Counted from the first letter of the stretch, positions 1 through 9,193 are shown. The stretch is 64,000 nucleotides of DNA from Clostridium ljungdahlii DSM 13528 (GCF_000143685.1 NC_014328.1:1426001-1490000); one strand, 5' to 3'. Numbers and translations are program-made. Notes: generated by a model from the letters alone, not told the origin.

Positions 1-592
1 TGAAATCATAAATGAAATTTCAATGAATGATAAAGTATGTAAGTATATAGATATACCTATTCAGCACATAAGTGATTCCATACTGAAGCTTATGGGAAGA
101 AGAGGAAGAAAATTAGACATAATAGAAAATATAGATAAGCTTAGAGCTAGAGCAAAAGGTATTGCAATTAGGACTACAATAATAGTTGGCTTTCCTGGAG
201 AGACAGAAGAAAATTTTGAAGAACTAAAGGACTTTGTAAGTACTATGAAATTTGATAACTTAGGTGTATTTAAGTATTCCAGAGAGGAAGGAACTGCAGC
301 TGCAGAAATGAAAAATCAGGTTCCCGAGGAGATTAAGTCTGCAAGGGAAGGAGAACTTATGGTACTTCAAAAGCAGGTAATGACTTCCATAAATAAAAGT
401 AAAATTGGCAGCACTTACAAAGTAATTGTGGAGGGAAAAAAGGGAGAACTGTGGTACGGAAGAAGTTATGAAATGGCTCCAGATATAGACGGAGTTATAT
501 ATATAAAGTGTAAAAAAACTTTAAAAATAGGTACTATGGTTAACGTAAAAATTACTCATATCCTTGAATATGATTTAGTAGGAGTTGTATGA
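1..592 (+). CDS. rimO: Ribosomal protein S12 methylthiotransferase RimO, C-terminal part
   Basis: The frame is open from the left edge, so this is the 3' part of a longer gene (about 196 codons visible). RimO is a radical-SAM enzyme that adds a methylthio group to the conserved aspartate of ribosomal protein S12. The visible part holds the end of the radical-SAM barrel (KVCKYIDIPIQHISDS, then TTIIVGFPGETEENF) and a C-terminal TRAM-type domain. The [4Fe-4S] cysteine motif would lie outside the window. The family also includes MiaB, but the KYIDIPIQHISD stretch and the linkage to pgsA and recA favour RimO. Its stop sits just upstream of pgsA, so the two are probably co-transcribed. Confidence 0.9.
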   Translation, partial: EIINEISMNDKVCKYIDIPIQHISDSILKLMGRRGRKLDIIENIDKLRARAKGIAIRTTIIVGFPGETEENFEELKDFVSTMKFDNLGVFKYSREEGTAAAEMKNQVPEEIKSAREGELMVLQKQVMTSINKSKIGSTYKVIVEGKKGELWYGRSYEMAPDIDGVIYIKCKKTLKIGTMVNVKITHILEYDLVGVV

Positions 593-593
593 A

Positions 594-1181
594 ATGAATC
601 TAGCAAACAAACTTACAATGCTTAGAATGATATTGATTCCGTTTTTTTTAATATTTATAACGGTAAAGGGGATGCCCTATGGTAAGCTTATTGCAATAGC
701 TATTTTTATATTAGCATCTATTACAGATAAATTAGATGGGTATATAGCTAGAAGCAGAAATCAAATAACAAATTTTGGGAAATTTATGGATCCCCTAGCA
801 GATAAACTTTTGGTTACTACTGCACTTATATGTCTTGTAGAGTACCATATAATACCATCTTGGGTTGCAGTGATAATAGTAGCTAGAGAATTTGCAGTTA
901 CAGGGCTTAGGACAATTGCAGCAGCAGAAGGAATGGTAATAGCTGCAAGTCCTTGGGGAAAAGCTAAAACTGCAACACAAATAATTGCTATAATTCTTGC
1001 TCTTTTAAATTTAACTTATAATCATGTATCCTTAAGTTTACTTAGGGGATTTTTGAACCGTCCTCACAAAGTTTTAAATTTAGTTACAGATGTTGCTATG
1101 GGTATAGCTATAATAATGACTTTAATTTCAGGTATAGATTATTTTCTGAAAAATAAAGAAGTTATAAGGACAGACAGATAA
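594..1181 (+). CDS. pgsA: CDP-diacylglycerol--glycerol-3-phosphate 3-phosphatidyltransferase
   Basis: Integral membrane enzyme that makes phosphatidylglycerol phosphate from CDP-diacylglycerol and glycerol 3-phosphate, the first committed step to phosphatidylglycerol. The CDP-alcohol phosphotransferase signature is intact: DKLDGYIAR followed by GKFMDPLADK, matching D-x2-D-G-x2-A-R-x8-G-x3-D-x3-D. About 195 residues with several hydrophobic segments, normal for the family. A TTG at 585 would extend the frame, but the AGGAG at 580-584 abuts it, whereas the same site is 9 bases from ATG 594, so 594 is chosen. It follows the rimO stop by one base. cinA, often found between pgsA and recA in Firmicutes, is absent. 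Confidence 0.93.
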   Translation: MNLANKLTMLRMILIPFFLIFITVKGMPYGKLIAIAIFILASITDKLDGYIARSRNQITNFGKFMDPLADKLLVTTALICLVEYHIIPSWVAVIIVAREFAVTGLRTIAAAEGMVIAASPWGKAKTATQIIAIILALLNLTYNHVSLSLLRGFLNRPHKVLNLVTDVAMGIAIIMTLISGIDYFLKNKEVIRTDR

Positions 1182-1255
1182 TTATAAGTATAGTTGATTA
1201 AAATGTTTTTAAGTGTTCATAATTAAAGCTAAATACAGAATTATGAAAAAAACTG

Positions 1256-1284
1256 TTGACTGTATAGTGTAGATAGTATATAAT
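1256..1284 (+). promoter_or_regulatory. Sigma-A promoter of recA
   Basis: TTGACT (1256-1261), 17-base spacer, TATAAT (1279-1284). The predicted transcription start near 1291 falls on the LexA box, so repression would act directly on initiation. Confidence 0.85.
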
Positions 1285-1290
1285 TTATAC

Positions 1291-1304
1291 AGAACATGCG
1301 TTCG
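1291..1304 (+). promoter_or_regulatory. LexA (SOS) operator of recA
   Basis: GAACATGCGTTC (1292-1303) fits the Firmicutes LexA/DinR box GAAC-N4-GTTC exactly. It overlaps the predicted start point just downstream of the -10 hexamer, the usual place for a repressor site on recA. Confidence 0.88.
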
Positions 1305-1326
1305 TATTAGAGAGGAAGTGAACTTC

Positions 1327-2415
1327 TTGGCAAATTTAAGTAATGAGAAATTACAGGCTATAGAATCAGCTATGGGACAGATAGAAAAACAATTTGGAAA
1401 AGGTGCCATAATGAAACTAGGAGAACACAGTGTATTAAATGTGGATGCCATTTCAACAGGCTGCCTTGACTTAGATATAGCATTAGGTATAGGTGGTGTT
1501 CCAAGAGGAAGGGTAATAGAAATATTTGGTCCTGAATCTTCAGGTAAGACTACGGTGGCACTTCATATAATTGCGGAAGCTCAGAAAAATGGAGGGGCTG
1601 CAGCTTTTATAGATGCAGAGCATGCACTAGATCCTTCTTATGCTCAAAATTTAGGAGTAGATATAAATAATCTTATTGTATCCCAACCAGATACTGGAGA
1701 ACAGGCTATGGAGATAACAGAAGCACTTGTAAGATCTAATGCCATAGATGTTTTGGTAGTGGATTCAGTAGCAGCACTTGTGCCGAAAGCTGAAATAGAG
1801 GGAGAAATGGGAGACTCACATGTAGGACTTCAAGCTAGGCTTATGTCTCAAGCCCTTAGAAAACTTACATCTTCTATAAATAAATCAAAGTGTGTAACAG
1901 TATTTATAAATCAATTAAGAGAAAAAGTAGGAGTTATGTTCGGCAATCCTGAGGTTACGCCTGGTGGAAGAGCTTTAAAGTTTTATTCTTCAGTTAGAAT
2001 GGATGTAAGAAGAATAGATTCTATAAAGCAAGGAGATACCATAGTAGGTAATAGAACAAGAGTAAAAGTTATTAAAAACAAAGTAGCTCCACCTTTTAAA
2101 CAGGCAGAGTTTGACATAATGTACAATCAAGGTATTTCAAGAGAAGGAAATGTGTTGGATGTAGGTGTTAGAGAAGAACTGGTACAGAAAAGTGGTGCGT
2201 GGTTTTCTTATAAAGAAACACGGCTTGGACAAGGCAGGGAAAATGCAAAACAATTTTTGAAAGAAAATAATGATATATTAGTTGAGATAGAAAGCAAGAT
2301 AAGGGAAAAATATAAATTACCTTCTTTAAAAAAGAATTCTCTTGAAGACAAAGATAAAAATAATGTTGATAGTAAAATTGATAAAAAAGATAATTTAAAA
2401 CATTCTGATAAATAG
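1327..2415 (+). CDS. recA: Recombinase RecA
   Basis: DNA strand-exchange ATPase that forms filaments on single-stranded DNA and triggers LexA self-cleavage. Visible motifs: Walker A GPESSGKT, the EHALDPSYA region, Walker B-like [12 protein letters not shown], the L2-region stretch [16 protein letters not shown] and [13 protein letters not shown] lysine- and aspartate-rich tail follows, as usual. GTG 1318 is in frame, but the ribosome site AGAGGAAG (1311-1318) overlaps it. TTG 1327 sits 9-10 bases downstream and gives the standard start [12 protein letters not shown], so it is preferred (362 residues). It has its own sigma-A promoter and LexA box and ends at a hairpin terminator. Confidence 0.97.
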   Translation: MANLSNEKLQAIESAMGQIEKQFGKGAIMKLGEHSVLNVDAISTGCLDLDIALGIGGVPRGRVIEIFGPESSGKTTVALHIIAEAQKNGGAAAFIDAEHALDPSYAQNLGVDINNLIVSQPDTGEQAMEITEALVRSNAIDVLVVDSVAALVPKAEIEGEMGDSHVGLQARLMSQALRKLTSSINKSKCVTVFINQLREKVGVMFGNPEVTPGGRALKFYSSVRMDVRRIDSIKQGDTIVGNRTRVKVIKNKVAPPFKQAEFDIMYNQGISREGNVLDVGVREELVQKSGAWFSYKETRLGQGRENAKQFLKENNDILVEIESKIREKYKLPSLKKNSLEDKDKNNVDSKIDKKDNLKHSDK

Positions 2416-2420
2416 TTTAT

Positions 2421-2447
2421 AAAGGGGAGTAAATTACTCCCTTTTAT
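2421..2447 (+). terminator. Terminator after recA
   Basis: Hairpin with GGGAGT (2425-2430) pairing to ACTCCC (2436-2441), extended by A/T pairs on both sides, followed by a short T run (2442-2445). Begins 6 bases after the recA stop. Confidence 0.75.
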
Positions 2448-2497
2448 AATGAAAAATAAGTACCAAATTTTGTTTGAGAGAATAAAATGCATATAAC

Positions 2498-2526
2498 TTG
2501 ACAATAATTAAAATATAATATAAAAT
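2498..2526 (+). promoter_or_regulatory. Possible rny promoter
   Basis: A perfect TTGACA (2498-2503) is followed by TATAAA at a 15-base spacing (2519-2524) or TAAAAT at 17 (2521-2526). It lies about 125 bases before the rny start with no competing gene. The exact -10 is uncertain. Confidence 0.45.
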
Positions 2527-2650
2527 TAAGACAAATTCTGGTTTATCATGTATTTAGGAATTACCAATTGAATAAATATGGCACCTTTTCTATGCTTGCA
2601 TATTTAACTGAATTATAGATTTACATAATAAGAGCAAAGGAGGTGTTCAT

Positions 2651-4195
2651 GTGAATTCCATAATAATATATGAGGTTATTGCTGGTATACTAGTAGCAGC
2701 TGCCTTGATAGTTCAATTCAATATGATCAAAAAGAAGGCAGTTGTTATAAAATCACAGGCTTTAGAAGAGTCTAATAGATTAAAGGAAGAGGCAAAAAAA
2801 CAGGCTGAAACCCAAAAAAAAGAGGCTATACTAGAAGCTAAAGAGGAAATTCATAAATTAAGAAATGATTTTGATAAAGAGTCTAGAGATAGAAGAAATG
2901 AAAATCAAAGACTTGAAAGAAGGTTAATCCAGAGAGAAGAGTTATTAGATAAGAAAAGTGATGCTCTTGAAAAGAGAGATAGTGGCCTAGATAAAAAGCA
3001 GCAGGACATAGATAAATTACAGATAAGTGTAGAGGAATTATATAAGAAACAAAGAGAAAAATTAGAAAAGTTATCAGGACTAAGTTCTGAAGAGGCTAAG
3101 AATATTTTACTAGAACAAGTTAATAAGGAAATAAAACATGAATCTGCGATGATGATTAAAGAAATTGAAACAAAGGCTAAAGAAGAAGCTGATAAAAAAG
3201 CAAGAGAAATTATAACTTGTGCTATCCAGAGGTGTGCTGCTGATCATGTAGCAGAAACTACAGTACATGTTGTACCTTTACCTAATGACGAAATGAAAGG
3301 CAGAATAATAGGTAGAGAGGGTAGAAATATAAGGACTCTTGAAACATTAACTGGTGTGGATCTAATAATAGATGATACACCTGAAGCTGTAATATTGTCG
3401 GGCTTTGATCCTATAAGGAGAGAGGTTGCAAGAATAGCACTGGAGAAACTTATAATTGATGGAAGAATACACCCAGCAAGAATCGAAGAAATGGTTCAAA
3501 AAGCTGAAAAAGAAGTTGAAAATAATGTTAAAGAAGAAGGAGAACAGGCCACTTTTGAAACTGGCGTGCACGGCCTTCATATGGAATTAGTAAAATTGTT
3601 AGGAAGATTGAAGTATAGAACCAGCTATGGTCAAAATGTTTTAAAACATTCTGTGGAAGTTGCCTATTTAGCTGGACTTATGGCATCAGAAATTGGCATA
3701 GATCCAACTATAGCTAAAAGAGCAGGATTGCTTCATGATATAGGTAAAGCAGTGGATCATGAAGTTGAAGGTCCTCATGCCGTTATAGGTTCAGAGGTTG
3801 CTAAAAAATACAGAGAATCACCAATAATTGTAAATGCTATTGCAGCTCATCATGGAGATGTAGAATTTCAATCCTTAGAAGCTGTACTCGTTCAAGCAGC
3901 GGATGCTATTTCTGCTGCAAGGCCTGGTGCTAGAAGAGAAACACTGGAAGCTTATATTAAGCGTCTAGAAAAACTTGAAGAAATAGCAAATACATGTGAA
4001 GGTGTAGAAAAGTCATATGCCATTCAAGCGGGAAGAGAACTTAGAATAATGGTTAAACCAGAAAATATTGATGATGCAGGTGCTATTGAAATGGCAAGGA
4101 ACATAGTAAAGAGAATTGAAGAAGAGCTAGAGTATCCTGGTCAGATTAAAGTAAATGTCATTAGAGAGACTCGTGCAATTGAATATGCAAAATAA
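2651..4195 (+). CDS. rny: Ribonuclease Y
   Basis: Membrane-anchored endoribonuclease that starts mRNA decay in Firmicutes. Layout: one N-terminal membrane helix (about residues 4-24), a long charged coiled coil (about 30-190), a KH RNA-binding domain ([20 protein letters not shown]), then an HD metal-dependent phosphohydrolase domain ([20 protein letters not shown]). 514 residues, the normal length. The GTG start at 2651 is set by AGGAGGTG a few bases upstream; the overlapping ATG at 2649 runs straight into a stop. A strong hairpin terminator follows. Confidence 0.96.
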   Translation: MNSIIIYEVIAGILVAAALIVQFNMIKKKAVVIKSQALEESNRLKEEAKKQAETQKKEAILEAKEEIHKLRNDFDKESRDRRNENQRLERRLIQREELLDKKSDALEKRDSGLDKKQQDIDKLQISVEELYKKQREKLEKLSGLSSEEAKNILLEQVNKEIKHESAMMIKEIETKAKEEADKKAREIITCAIQRCAADHVAETTVHVVPLPNDEMKGRIIGREGRNIRTLETLTGVDLIIDDTPEAVILSGFDPIRREVARIALEKLIIDGRIHPARIEEMVQKAEKEVENNVKEEGEQATFETGVHGLHMELVKLLGRLKYRTSYGQNVLKHSVEVAYLAGLMASEIGIDPTIAKRAGLLHDIGKAVDHEVEGPHAVIGSEVAKKYRESPIIVNAIAAHHGDVEFQSLEAVLVQAADAISAARPGARRETLEAYIKRLEKLEEIANTCEGVEKSYAIQAGRELRIMVKPENIDDAGAIEMARNIVKRIEEELEYPGQIKVNVIRETRAIEYAK

Positions 4196-4223
4196 TAAAT
4201 AGTATTGTTATAACATAGAAAAA

Positions 4224-4262
4224 TATTCCTTTTAGGTTTTGTAACCTAAAAGGAATTTTTGA
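4224..4262 (+). terminator. Terminator after rny
   Basis: Stem ATTCCTTTTAGGTT pairs with AACCTAAAAGGAAT around a small loop (about 4224-4256) and is followed by a T-rich tract. Confidence 0.85.
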
Positions 4263-4345
4263 TTTTTTGTAGAATACTATATATATGTAGTAGTAATAAT
4301 TAAAGTTAATGTAAAGAGTTATTATAATATATAGGAGGTTTAATT

Positions 4346-4594
4346 ATGGAAGTATTAAAAGTTTCAACAAAATCAAGTCCAAATTCGGTGGCAGGAGTTT
4401 TAAGGGAAAGAGGAGCAGCAGAGATACAAGCTATAGGAGCAGGAGCGTTAAATCAAGCTGTTAAAGCTGTAGCTATTGCTAGAGGGTTTGTAGCACCTAG
4501 TGGAATCGATTTAATATGTATTCCGGCATTTACGGACATTGAAATAGATGGAGAAGAAAGAACTGCAATTAAATTAATAATACAGCCAAGATAA
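4346..4594 (+). CDS. spoVS: Stage V sporulation protein S
   Basis: Small, very conserved Alba-like protein needed for late spore development (coat assembly and septation control in Bacillus). The sequence VLKVSTKSSPNSVAGVL, then GAGALNQAVKAVAIARGF and a C-terminal IKLIIQP strand, is diagnostic. 82 residues against about 86 in Bacillus. TAGGAGG lies 7 bases before the ATG. Monocistronic between two hairpin terminators. Its presence is the best in-window evidence for a spore former. Confidence 0.95.
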   Translation: MEVLKVSTKSSPNSVAGVLRERGAAEIQAIGAGALNQAVKAVAIARGFVAPSGIDLICIPAFTDIEIDGEERTAIKLIIQPR

Positions 4595-4615
4595 CAATAA
4601 AAATTAATTTTTATT

Positions 4616-4645
4616 AAAGGACTTGTGATTTATCTCAAGCCCTTT
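4616..4645 (+). terminator. Weak terminator after spoVS
   Basis: AAAGG-A-CTTG pairs with CAAG-C-CCTTT (one A/C mismatch) around a 10-base loop. No strong T run follows, so efficiency is doubtful. Confidence 0.45.
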
Positions 4646-4751
4646 ATTAGATTACGATTAAAATGACATATTGACTATAATATAGACTATGTTAAAATGT
4701 AAAAAGACGCATAATTCAACTTTAACATATATACAGCTAGGGAGGAAAGTT

Positions 4752-5612
4752 ATGGGAGCAATAATTGAACTAATGAGACCTAAGCAGTGGAGTAAAAATT
4801 TTTTTGTTTTCGCTGCAATTATTTTTTCAGGAAATTTTTTACACACCAGTGTATTAGAGAATAATATATTAACTTTTATTTTATTTTGTATGACATCTTC
4901 TACTATTTATGTATTAAATGATATTGTAGATGTTGAAAAGGACAAGTGTCATCCTGATAAGAAGAATAGACCTATTGCAAGTGGCCGTGTATCTAAAAAT
5001 AAAGCGATCATCTTAGATATACTATTATTTATTTTGGTATTATGTCTTGCATATATATTTCTAGATATAAAAATTTTGCTTATTTTTTCGGTGTATATTA
5101 TAGTAAATATATTCTATTCTTTTAAACTTAAAAATTTAGTTATAATAGATGTTATGACTATTGCTTTTGGATTTGTATTAAGGGTTGAAAGTGGAAGTAT
5201 AGCTACAGGGGTTCAGGTTTCACCCTGGTTGTTTTTATGTACGATACTTCTAGCACTGTTTTTAGGTTTAAACAAAAGAAAAAGTGAGATTGTAACTTTA
5301 AAGGACAAGAGAAGTTCTTCTAGAAAGATATTAGAAAAATATTCAATTGAGAATATTGATAAAATGTTAACTATAGTAAACCCATCTGTACTTATGGCTT
5401 ATTGCCTGTATACTTTTAGTTCCACACAAAGTAGAACTATGATGTTTACCATACCCTTTGTGTTGTATGGCATACTTAGATACGAATATCTAATGGATAA
5501 GGAGAACATAGGTGGAAAACCAGAGGATGTATTTCAAAAAGACATACCTTTTCTTGTGGATATATTAATATGGATTATAGTTGTTATAGTTATAATATAC
5601 TTTAAATTATAG
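4752..5612 (+). CDS. UbiA-family prenyltransferase, decaprenyl-phosphate phosphoribosyltransferase type
   Basis: Polytopic UbiA-superfamily enzyme. The first aspartate motif is NDIVDVEKDKCHPDKKNRP, and the RPKQWSKN start plus the NRPIASG stretch match the subfamily that transfers phosphoribose from PRPP to polyprenyl phosphate (mycobacterial Rv3806c type) better than the menaquinone or heme O branches. 286 residues with about eight membrane segments. A frame extension to TTG/ATG 4689 lacks a ribosome site, while GGGAGGAAAGTT stands right before ATG 4752. First gene of a three-gene run with a membrane glycosyltransferase and an SMR-type protein. Substrate is inferred from subfamily resemblance. 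Confidence 0.78.
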   Translation: MGAIIELMRPKQWSKNFFVFAAIIFSGNFLHTSVLENNILTFILFCMTSSTIYVLNDIVDVEKDKCHPDKKNRPIASGRVSKNKAIILDILLFILVLCLAYIFLDIKILLIFSVYIIVNIFYSFKLKNLVIIDVMTIAFGFVLRVESGSIATGVQVSPWLFLCTILLALFLGLNKRKSEIVTLKDKRSSSRKILEKYSIENIDKMLTIVNPSVLMAYCLYTFSSTQSRTMMFTIPFVLYGILRYEYLMDKENIGGKPEDVFQKDIPFLVDILIWIIVVIVIIYFKL

Positions 5613-5630
5613 AAGGGAAACCAGTTTTAA

Positions 5631-6932
5631 ATGAAATATAATGTTTTTGAATACAATTACTACCAATTAGGAAATGATACCTACAATAATAGCAAAGGGT
5701 ATTATTATATTATGATGACTTTAGGTATGTTTTTATCCATACTGTGGGTAATTTTTGTGAATGCCAAGCCATTTTCAGATTTTGATTATTATTATAATTT
5801 GGCAAAGGAAATATCAAGAGGCCTTCCTTGGGGAGATACATATACTTCTGTGGGCTATTCCATAGTTTTAGGAGGAATATTTAAGTTATTTGGAGCTAGT
5901 GTATTAACGGCTAAAATATTTAATTTGTGTATTACTTTTATAAATTACTTGTGTTTTAAGTTTATCTTATCTAAGGTGAACTTAAAGGAAATAGATAGGA
6001 AAATAATATTTGGATTATTTGTATTGTTCCCTAATAACATACTTTTTAACAGTATTTTAGGTACAGAACTTATTTTTACAAGTATAATGCTTGCAGTCAC
6101 TTGTCTTTATTTTAGTGATTTGAAACTCAAGTATTTTTTTATAGGAATACTTACAGGACTTAATACAATAGTGAAGCCTTTTTTTATAGTATTTTTCTTT
6201 GCTATCTTTTTAGTAGATGTAATAAAGCATAAAAAGTTGATTTGGGCTTTGAGAAATTCTCTTATTGTTCTTATAATGAGTGTGATTGTTATTTCTCCCT
6301 GGATATATAGAAACACAAAATTAATGGGACAACGTACGTTTGTATCTAATAATGGTGGAATAGTGCTTTATATAAATAATAACTCACAAAATCATTTGGG
6401 AAGATGGATGCCTGCAGCAGATGTGGAAGATTCTATTGTAAATAAACCCGAATATAAAAAGGCAAATAGAACAGAACAAAATAAGATGTTAAGTGCTGCT
6501 GCAAAGAAATGGATAAAAAGCCATCCTGTTGATTTTATAAAATTGGGATTTAAAAGATTGCTTAATACATATTTTTGGAGTGATGATGTAACGTATAGTA
6601 CTTATGGCAGTGGAGTTAATAGGAGTTATGTTCACACTCTGTTTGCAATTGACAACATTATAAGGGTAATTGTGTTTTTATCCACTATTATATATGTTTT
6701 GTTATATTCATTAAGAACACTTTATAGTATCTTTAAAGGTAGAAGTGATGAATTAGATAAGTTTAAACTTTATTTAATAATGTTATTTTTTATGTTTACT
6801 TCTGTTTATTTTGTAACAGAAGGACAAGGGAGGTATTCCTTTCCAGAAATATTTATAGCTGTTTATTGCTGTTATTTTTCTTTAAAATATTTATTGCATT
6901 TATTATTGAAAGTTAAGGTGATAAGGGCATGA
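5631..6932 (+). CDS. Membrane glycosyltransferase, GT-C (GT39/PMT_2-like) fold
   Basis: 433-residue protein with about ten predicted membrane helices. After the first helix comes an extracytoplasmic acidic stretch (SDFDYYYNLAKEI), the usual catalytic position in GT-C enzymes that use polyprenyl-phosphate-linked sugars. A soluble loop (about residues 235-300, rich in N, K and W) also faces outward. The start has a ribosome site (AGAAGGGAAA) at moderate spacing, and the stop overlaps the next gene by 4 bases (ATGA), pointing to translational coupling. Expected role: transfer of a sugar from a lipid carrier to an envelope acceptor. The acceptor cannot be read from the sequence. Confidence 0.7.
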   Translation: MKYNVFEYNYYQLGNDTYNNSKGYYYIMMTLGMFLSILWVIFVNAKPFSDFDYYYNLAKEISRGLPWGDTYTSVGYSIVLGGIFKLFGASVLTAKIFNLCITFINYLCFKFILSKVNLKEIDRKIIFGLFVLFPNNILFNSILGTELIFTSIMLAVTCLYFSDLKLKYFFIGILTGLNTIVKPFFIVFFFAIFLVDVIKHKKLIWALRNSLIVLIMSVIVISPWIYRNTKLMGQRTFVSNNGGIVLYINNNSQNHLGRWMPAADVEDSIVNKPEYKKANRTEQNKMLSAAAKKWIKSHPVDFIKLGFKRLLNTYFWSDDVTYSTYGSGVNRSYVHTLFAIDNIIRVIVFLSTIIYVLLYSLRTLYSIFKGRSDELDKFKLYLIMLFFMFTSVYFVTEGQGRYSFPEIFIAVYCCYFSLKYLLHLLLKVKVIRA

Positions 6933-7285
6933 TTGTATTGATATTAATATCGGTTTTTTTGGGAGCCATTGGACAGGTACTTGTAAAGTATGGAGCAGTA
7001 AATCTTAATTTAAACTTTACTATAAAATATTTAATTCCAAGTATTTTAAGCATATTAAAAAATTTACCTGTTATGTTAGGAATTATATCCTATGGATTAA
7101 GTTTTTTACTATGGATAAAAGTTTTGAGTAAGGTAGAATTAAGTTATGCTTATCCTATGGTTAGTTTAGGATATATAATAACTATGGTGTTTTCTTATTT
7201 TATGTTTAAGGAAAACATATCTTTTATAAGAATATTAGGAGTAGCTTTTATAATGCTTGGGGTAATACTTGTTTCAAGAAGTTAG
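6929..7285 (+). CDS. SMR/EamA-like four-helix membrane protein, candidate lipid-linked sugar flippase
   Basis: 118 residues forming four hydrophobic helices, the size and pattern of small multidrug resistance proteins and of ArnE/ArnF-type flippases for undecaprenyl-phosphate sugars. The stretch LSYAYPMVSLGYIITMVFSYFMFKE matches the family helix 3-4 region. It overlaps the stop of the glycosyltransferase by 4 bases. Since it is coupled to a prenyltransferase and a GT-C enzyme, flipping of the polyprenyl-phosphate sugar is a better guess than drug export. This is inference. Confidence 0.65.
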   Translation: MIVLILISVFLGAIGQVLVKYGAVNLNLNFTIKYLIPSILSILKNLPVMLGIISYGLSFLLWIKVLSKVELSYAYPMVSLGYIITMVFSYFMFKENISFIRILGVAFIMLGVILVSRS

Positions 7286-7356
7286 AATAAAAAACTCTGA
7301 CTTATCTTATTATAAATAAAGAATGTTGTAAATTAAATTGTAATGGAGGAATGAAA

Positions 7357-8550
7357 ATGATATTGTCAAAAAAAGCTGAAAAAATTCAACCGTCTATAAC
7401 TTTAGCTATAACAGCTGAAGCCAAGAGAATGAAATCAGAGGGAATTGATGTAATAGGTTTTGGAGCAGGAGAACCTGATTTTAATACACCAGAAAATATT
7501 CAGGAAGCTGCAATAGAGTCTATGAAAAAGGGGTGCACAAAATATACTCCAGCGTCTGGTATTTCAGAGCTGAAAGAGGCTATTGTTAAGAAATTTAAAA
7601 AAGATAATGGACTAAGCTATAATACAAATCAGATTATAATATCTACAGGGGCAAAACAGTGCCTTTCAAATACGTTTTTAGCTACATTGAACCCTGGAGA
7701 TGAAGTTATAATACCTACACCATATTGGGTAAGCTATCCTGAACTAGTTAAACTTGCAGATGGTGTACCTGTATTTGCAGATACAAAAGAAGAAGACGGA
7801 TTTAAATATACTTTAGAAACTTTAGAAAAAGCATATACTAAAAATACCAAAATGATTTTATTAAATAGTCCTAATAATCCAACAGGAACTATTTATTCAA
7901 AAGAAGAACTTGAAGTAATAGCTAATTTTGCAAAGGAAAAGGATTTGCTCATTTTATCTGATGAAATATATGAAAAATTAATATATGGCACTAATGCACA
8001 CATAAGTATAGCAAGTTTATCAGAAGATGCTTACAATAGAACAATAGTTATAAATGGAGTTTCAAAAACCTATGCCATGACAGGATGGAGAATAGGCTAT
8101 GCTGCAGCAAATAAAGATATAATTAAGGTAATGTCTAATGTACAGAGTCATACTACTGGAAACCCTAATTCTATAGCACAATATGCAGCTGTGGCTGCTT
8201 TAAATGGAAAAGATACTCAGATTAAAAGTATGGTAAGTGAGTTTAAAGATAGAAGAGATTGTATGGTAAGTAAGATAGATAAAATGAAAAATGTTTCTTG
8301 CTTGAATCCAGAAGGTGCTTTTTATGTAATGTTAAATATATCAAATCTTTTTGGTAAAACTATAGATGGAGTAGTAATAAATAATTCTTTAGAATTTTCA
8401 CAGAAATTATTGGAGAAAGAAAAAGTAGCAGTAATTCCAGGTCTGGGTTTTGGATTAGATGGATACATAAGATTATCTTATGCTACATCTATGGAAAATA
8501 TACAAAATGGAATGGATAGGATAGATAAGTTTATATCTCAATTAAAATAG
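7357..8550 (+). CDS. Class I/II pyridoxal-phosphate aminotransferase, aspartate aminotransferase type
   Basis: Fold-type I PLP enzyme of about 397 residues. Visible: GAGEPDFNTP substrate loop, NSPNNPTG, the SDEIYEKL aspartate that binds the PLP nitrogen, the Schiff-base lysine in GVSKTYAMTGWRIGYA, and the carboxylate-binding arginine in YIRLSYA. This matches the aspartate aminotransferase Ib group of Gram-positives. An ATG at 7351 directly abuts the ribosome site GGAGGA (7345-7350), so the ATG at 7357, 7 bases downstream, is preferred; it gives MILSKKAEKI. The exact amino donor may differ. Confidence 0.88.
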   Translation: MILSKKAEKIQPSITLAITAEAKRMKSEGIDVIGFGAGEPDFNTPENIQEAAIESMKKGCTKYTPASGISELKEAIVKKFKKDNGLSYNTNQIIISTGAKQCLSNTFLATLNPGDEVIIPTPYWVSYPELVKLADGVPVFADTKEEDGFKYTLETLEKAYTKNTKMILLNSPNNPTGTIYSKEELEVIANFAKEKDLLILSDEIYEKLIYGTNAHISIASLSEDAYNRTIVINGVSKTYAMTGWRIGYAAANKDIIKVMSNVQSHTTGNPNSIAQYAAVAALNGKDTQIKSMVSEFKDRRDCMVSKIDKMKNVSCLNPEGAFYVMLNISNLFGKTIDGVVINNSLEFSQKLLEKEKVAVIPGLGFGLDGYIRLSYATSMENIQNGMDRIDKFISQLK

Positions 8551-8587
8551 CCGATGGCAGTTTTTGTCATAGAACAAAAAAATTGTA

Positions 8588-8615
8588 TTGAAACGTAAAC
8601 AAAAAATGGTATAAT
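8588..8615 (+). promoter_or_regulatory. Sigma-A promoter of ptsH
   Basis: TTGAAA (8588-8593), 16-base spacer, TATAAT (8610-8615), about 60 bases before the HPr start. Confidence 0.7.
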
Positions 8616-8674
8616 AAGTAGAGAAAGATTTGTCACATTGTGGTATATAATATTAAAGCATAGAGGTGAATTAA

Positions 8675-8935
8675 ATGATTTCTAAAGAAGTTATAGTTAA
8701 AAGCTCTACAGGATTACATGCAAGACCTGCAACTCTATTAGTAAAAAAAGCTTCTTCATTTAAGTCAGATTTATCTATAGAATTTGATGGAAAAAAAGCT
8801 AACATAAAGAGTTTAATTGGAGTTCTTTCATTAGGAGTAACAAAGGATTCTAAAGTTAAAATTACTGCATCAGGTAATGATGAATCACTAGCAGTAGAAG
8901 AGATTATTAAATTAATAAACTCACTAGAAGAGTAA
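8675..8935 (+). CDS. ptsH: Phosphocarrier protein HPr
   Basis: Phosphate relay protein of the sugar phosphotransferase system. His15 lies in STGLHARPA and is phosphorylated by enzyme I. Ser46 in KSLIGVLSLG is the site for HPr kinase, so the protein can also act as a CcpA co-repressor. 86 residues, standard size. Crh is excluded because the active histidine is present. It stands alone here; ptsI is not adjacent, as in many clostridia. It has its own promoter and a hairpin terminator shared with the convergent small gene. Confidence 0.95.
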   Translation: MISKEVIVKSSTGLHARPATLLVKKASSFKSDLSIEFDGKKANIKSLIGVLSLGVTKDSKVKITASGNDESLAVEEIIKLINSLEE

Positions 8936-8947
8936 GATAATAAATAT

Positions 8948-8976
8948 AAGACCTATGTAAAAGTATAGGTCTTATA
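8948..8976. terminator. Bidirectional terminator between ptsH and the DUF378 gene
   Basis: AAGACCTAT (8948-8956), 8-base loop, ATAGGTCTT (8965-8973), then a T-rich stretch. The convergent gene's stop lies at its edge. Confidence 0.8.
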
Positions 8977-8977
8977 T

Positions 8978-9193
8978 TTATTTATAGCTTTTTTTGGCTT
9001 TAAAAAATAGTATAATCATATCTATTCCTGCAGTTCCTATAAGTATATATAGTATTCTTCCAATCAAATTAGCAGGGTCACCAAATAAAATCTCCACTAT
9101 GTTAAAATCTAATAAACCTATTAGTCCCCAATTTATAGCCCCGATAACTACTAAAATTAAAGAAACTTTATCTATGATACTAAGTTTATACAT
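8978..9193 (-). CDS. DUF378 family small membrane protein
   Basis: 71 residues with two hydrophobic helices and the family motif LVVIGAINWGLIGL near the N-terminus, as in Bacillus YuzA-type proteins. Function unknown. The start at 9193 is the only ATG available before an in-frame stop and has no clear ribosome site next to it; the nearest AGAGGTGA is about 45 bases upstream. The start is therefore the weakest part of this call. Convergent with ptsH. Confidence 0.75.
   Translation of the reverse strand: MYKLSIIDKVSLILVVIGAINWGLIGLLDFNIVEILFGDPANLIGRILYILIGTAGIDMIILFFKAKKSYK

Noticed and set aside
8588..8601. CcpA cre-like site TGAAACGTAAACA in the ptsH promoter
   Set aside because: One base short of the cre consensus, so the central CG does not align with both arms.
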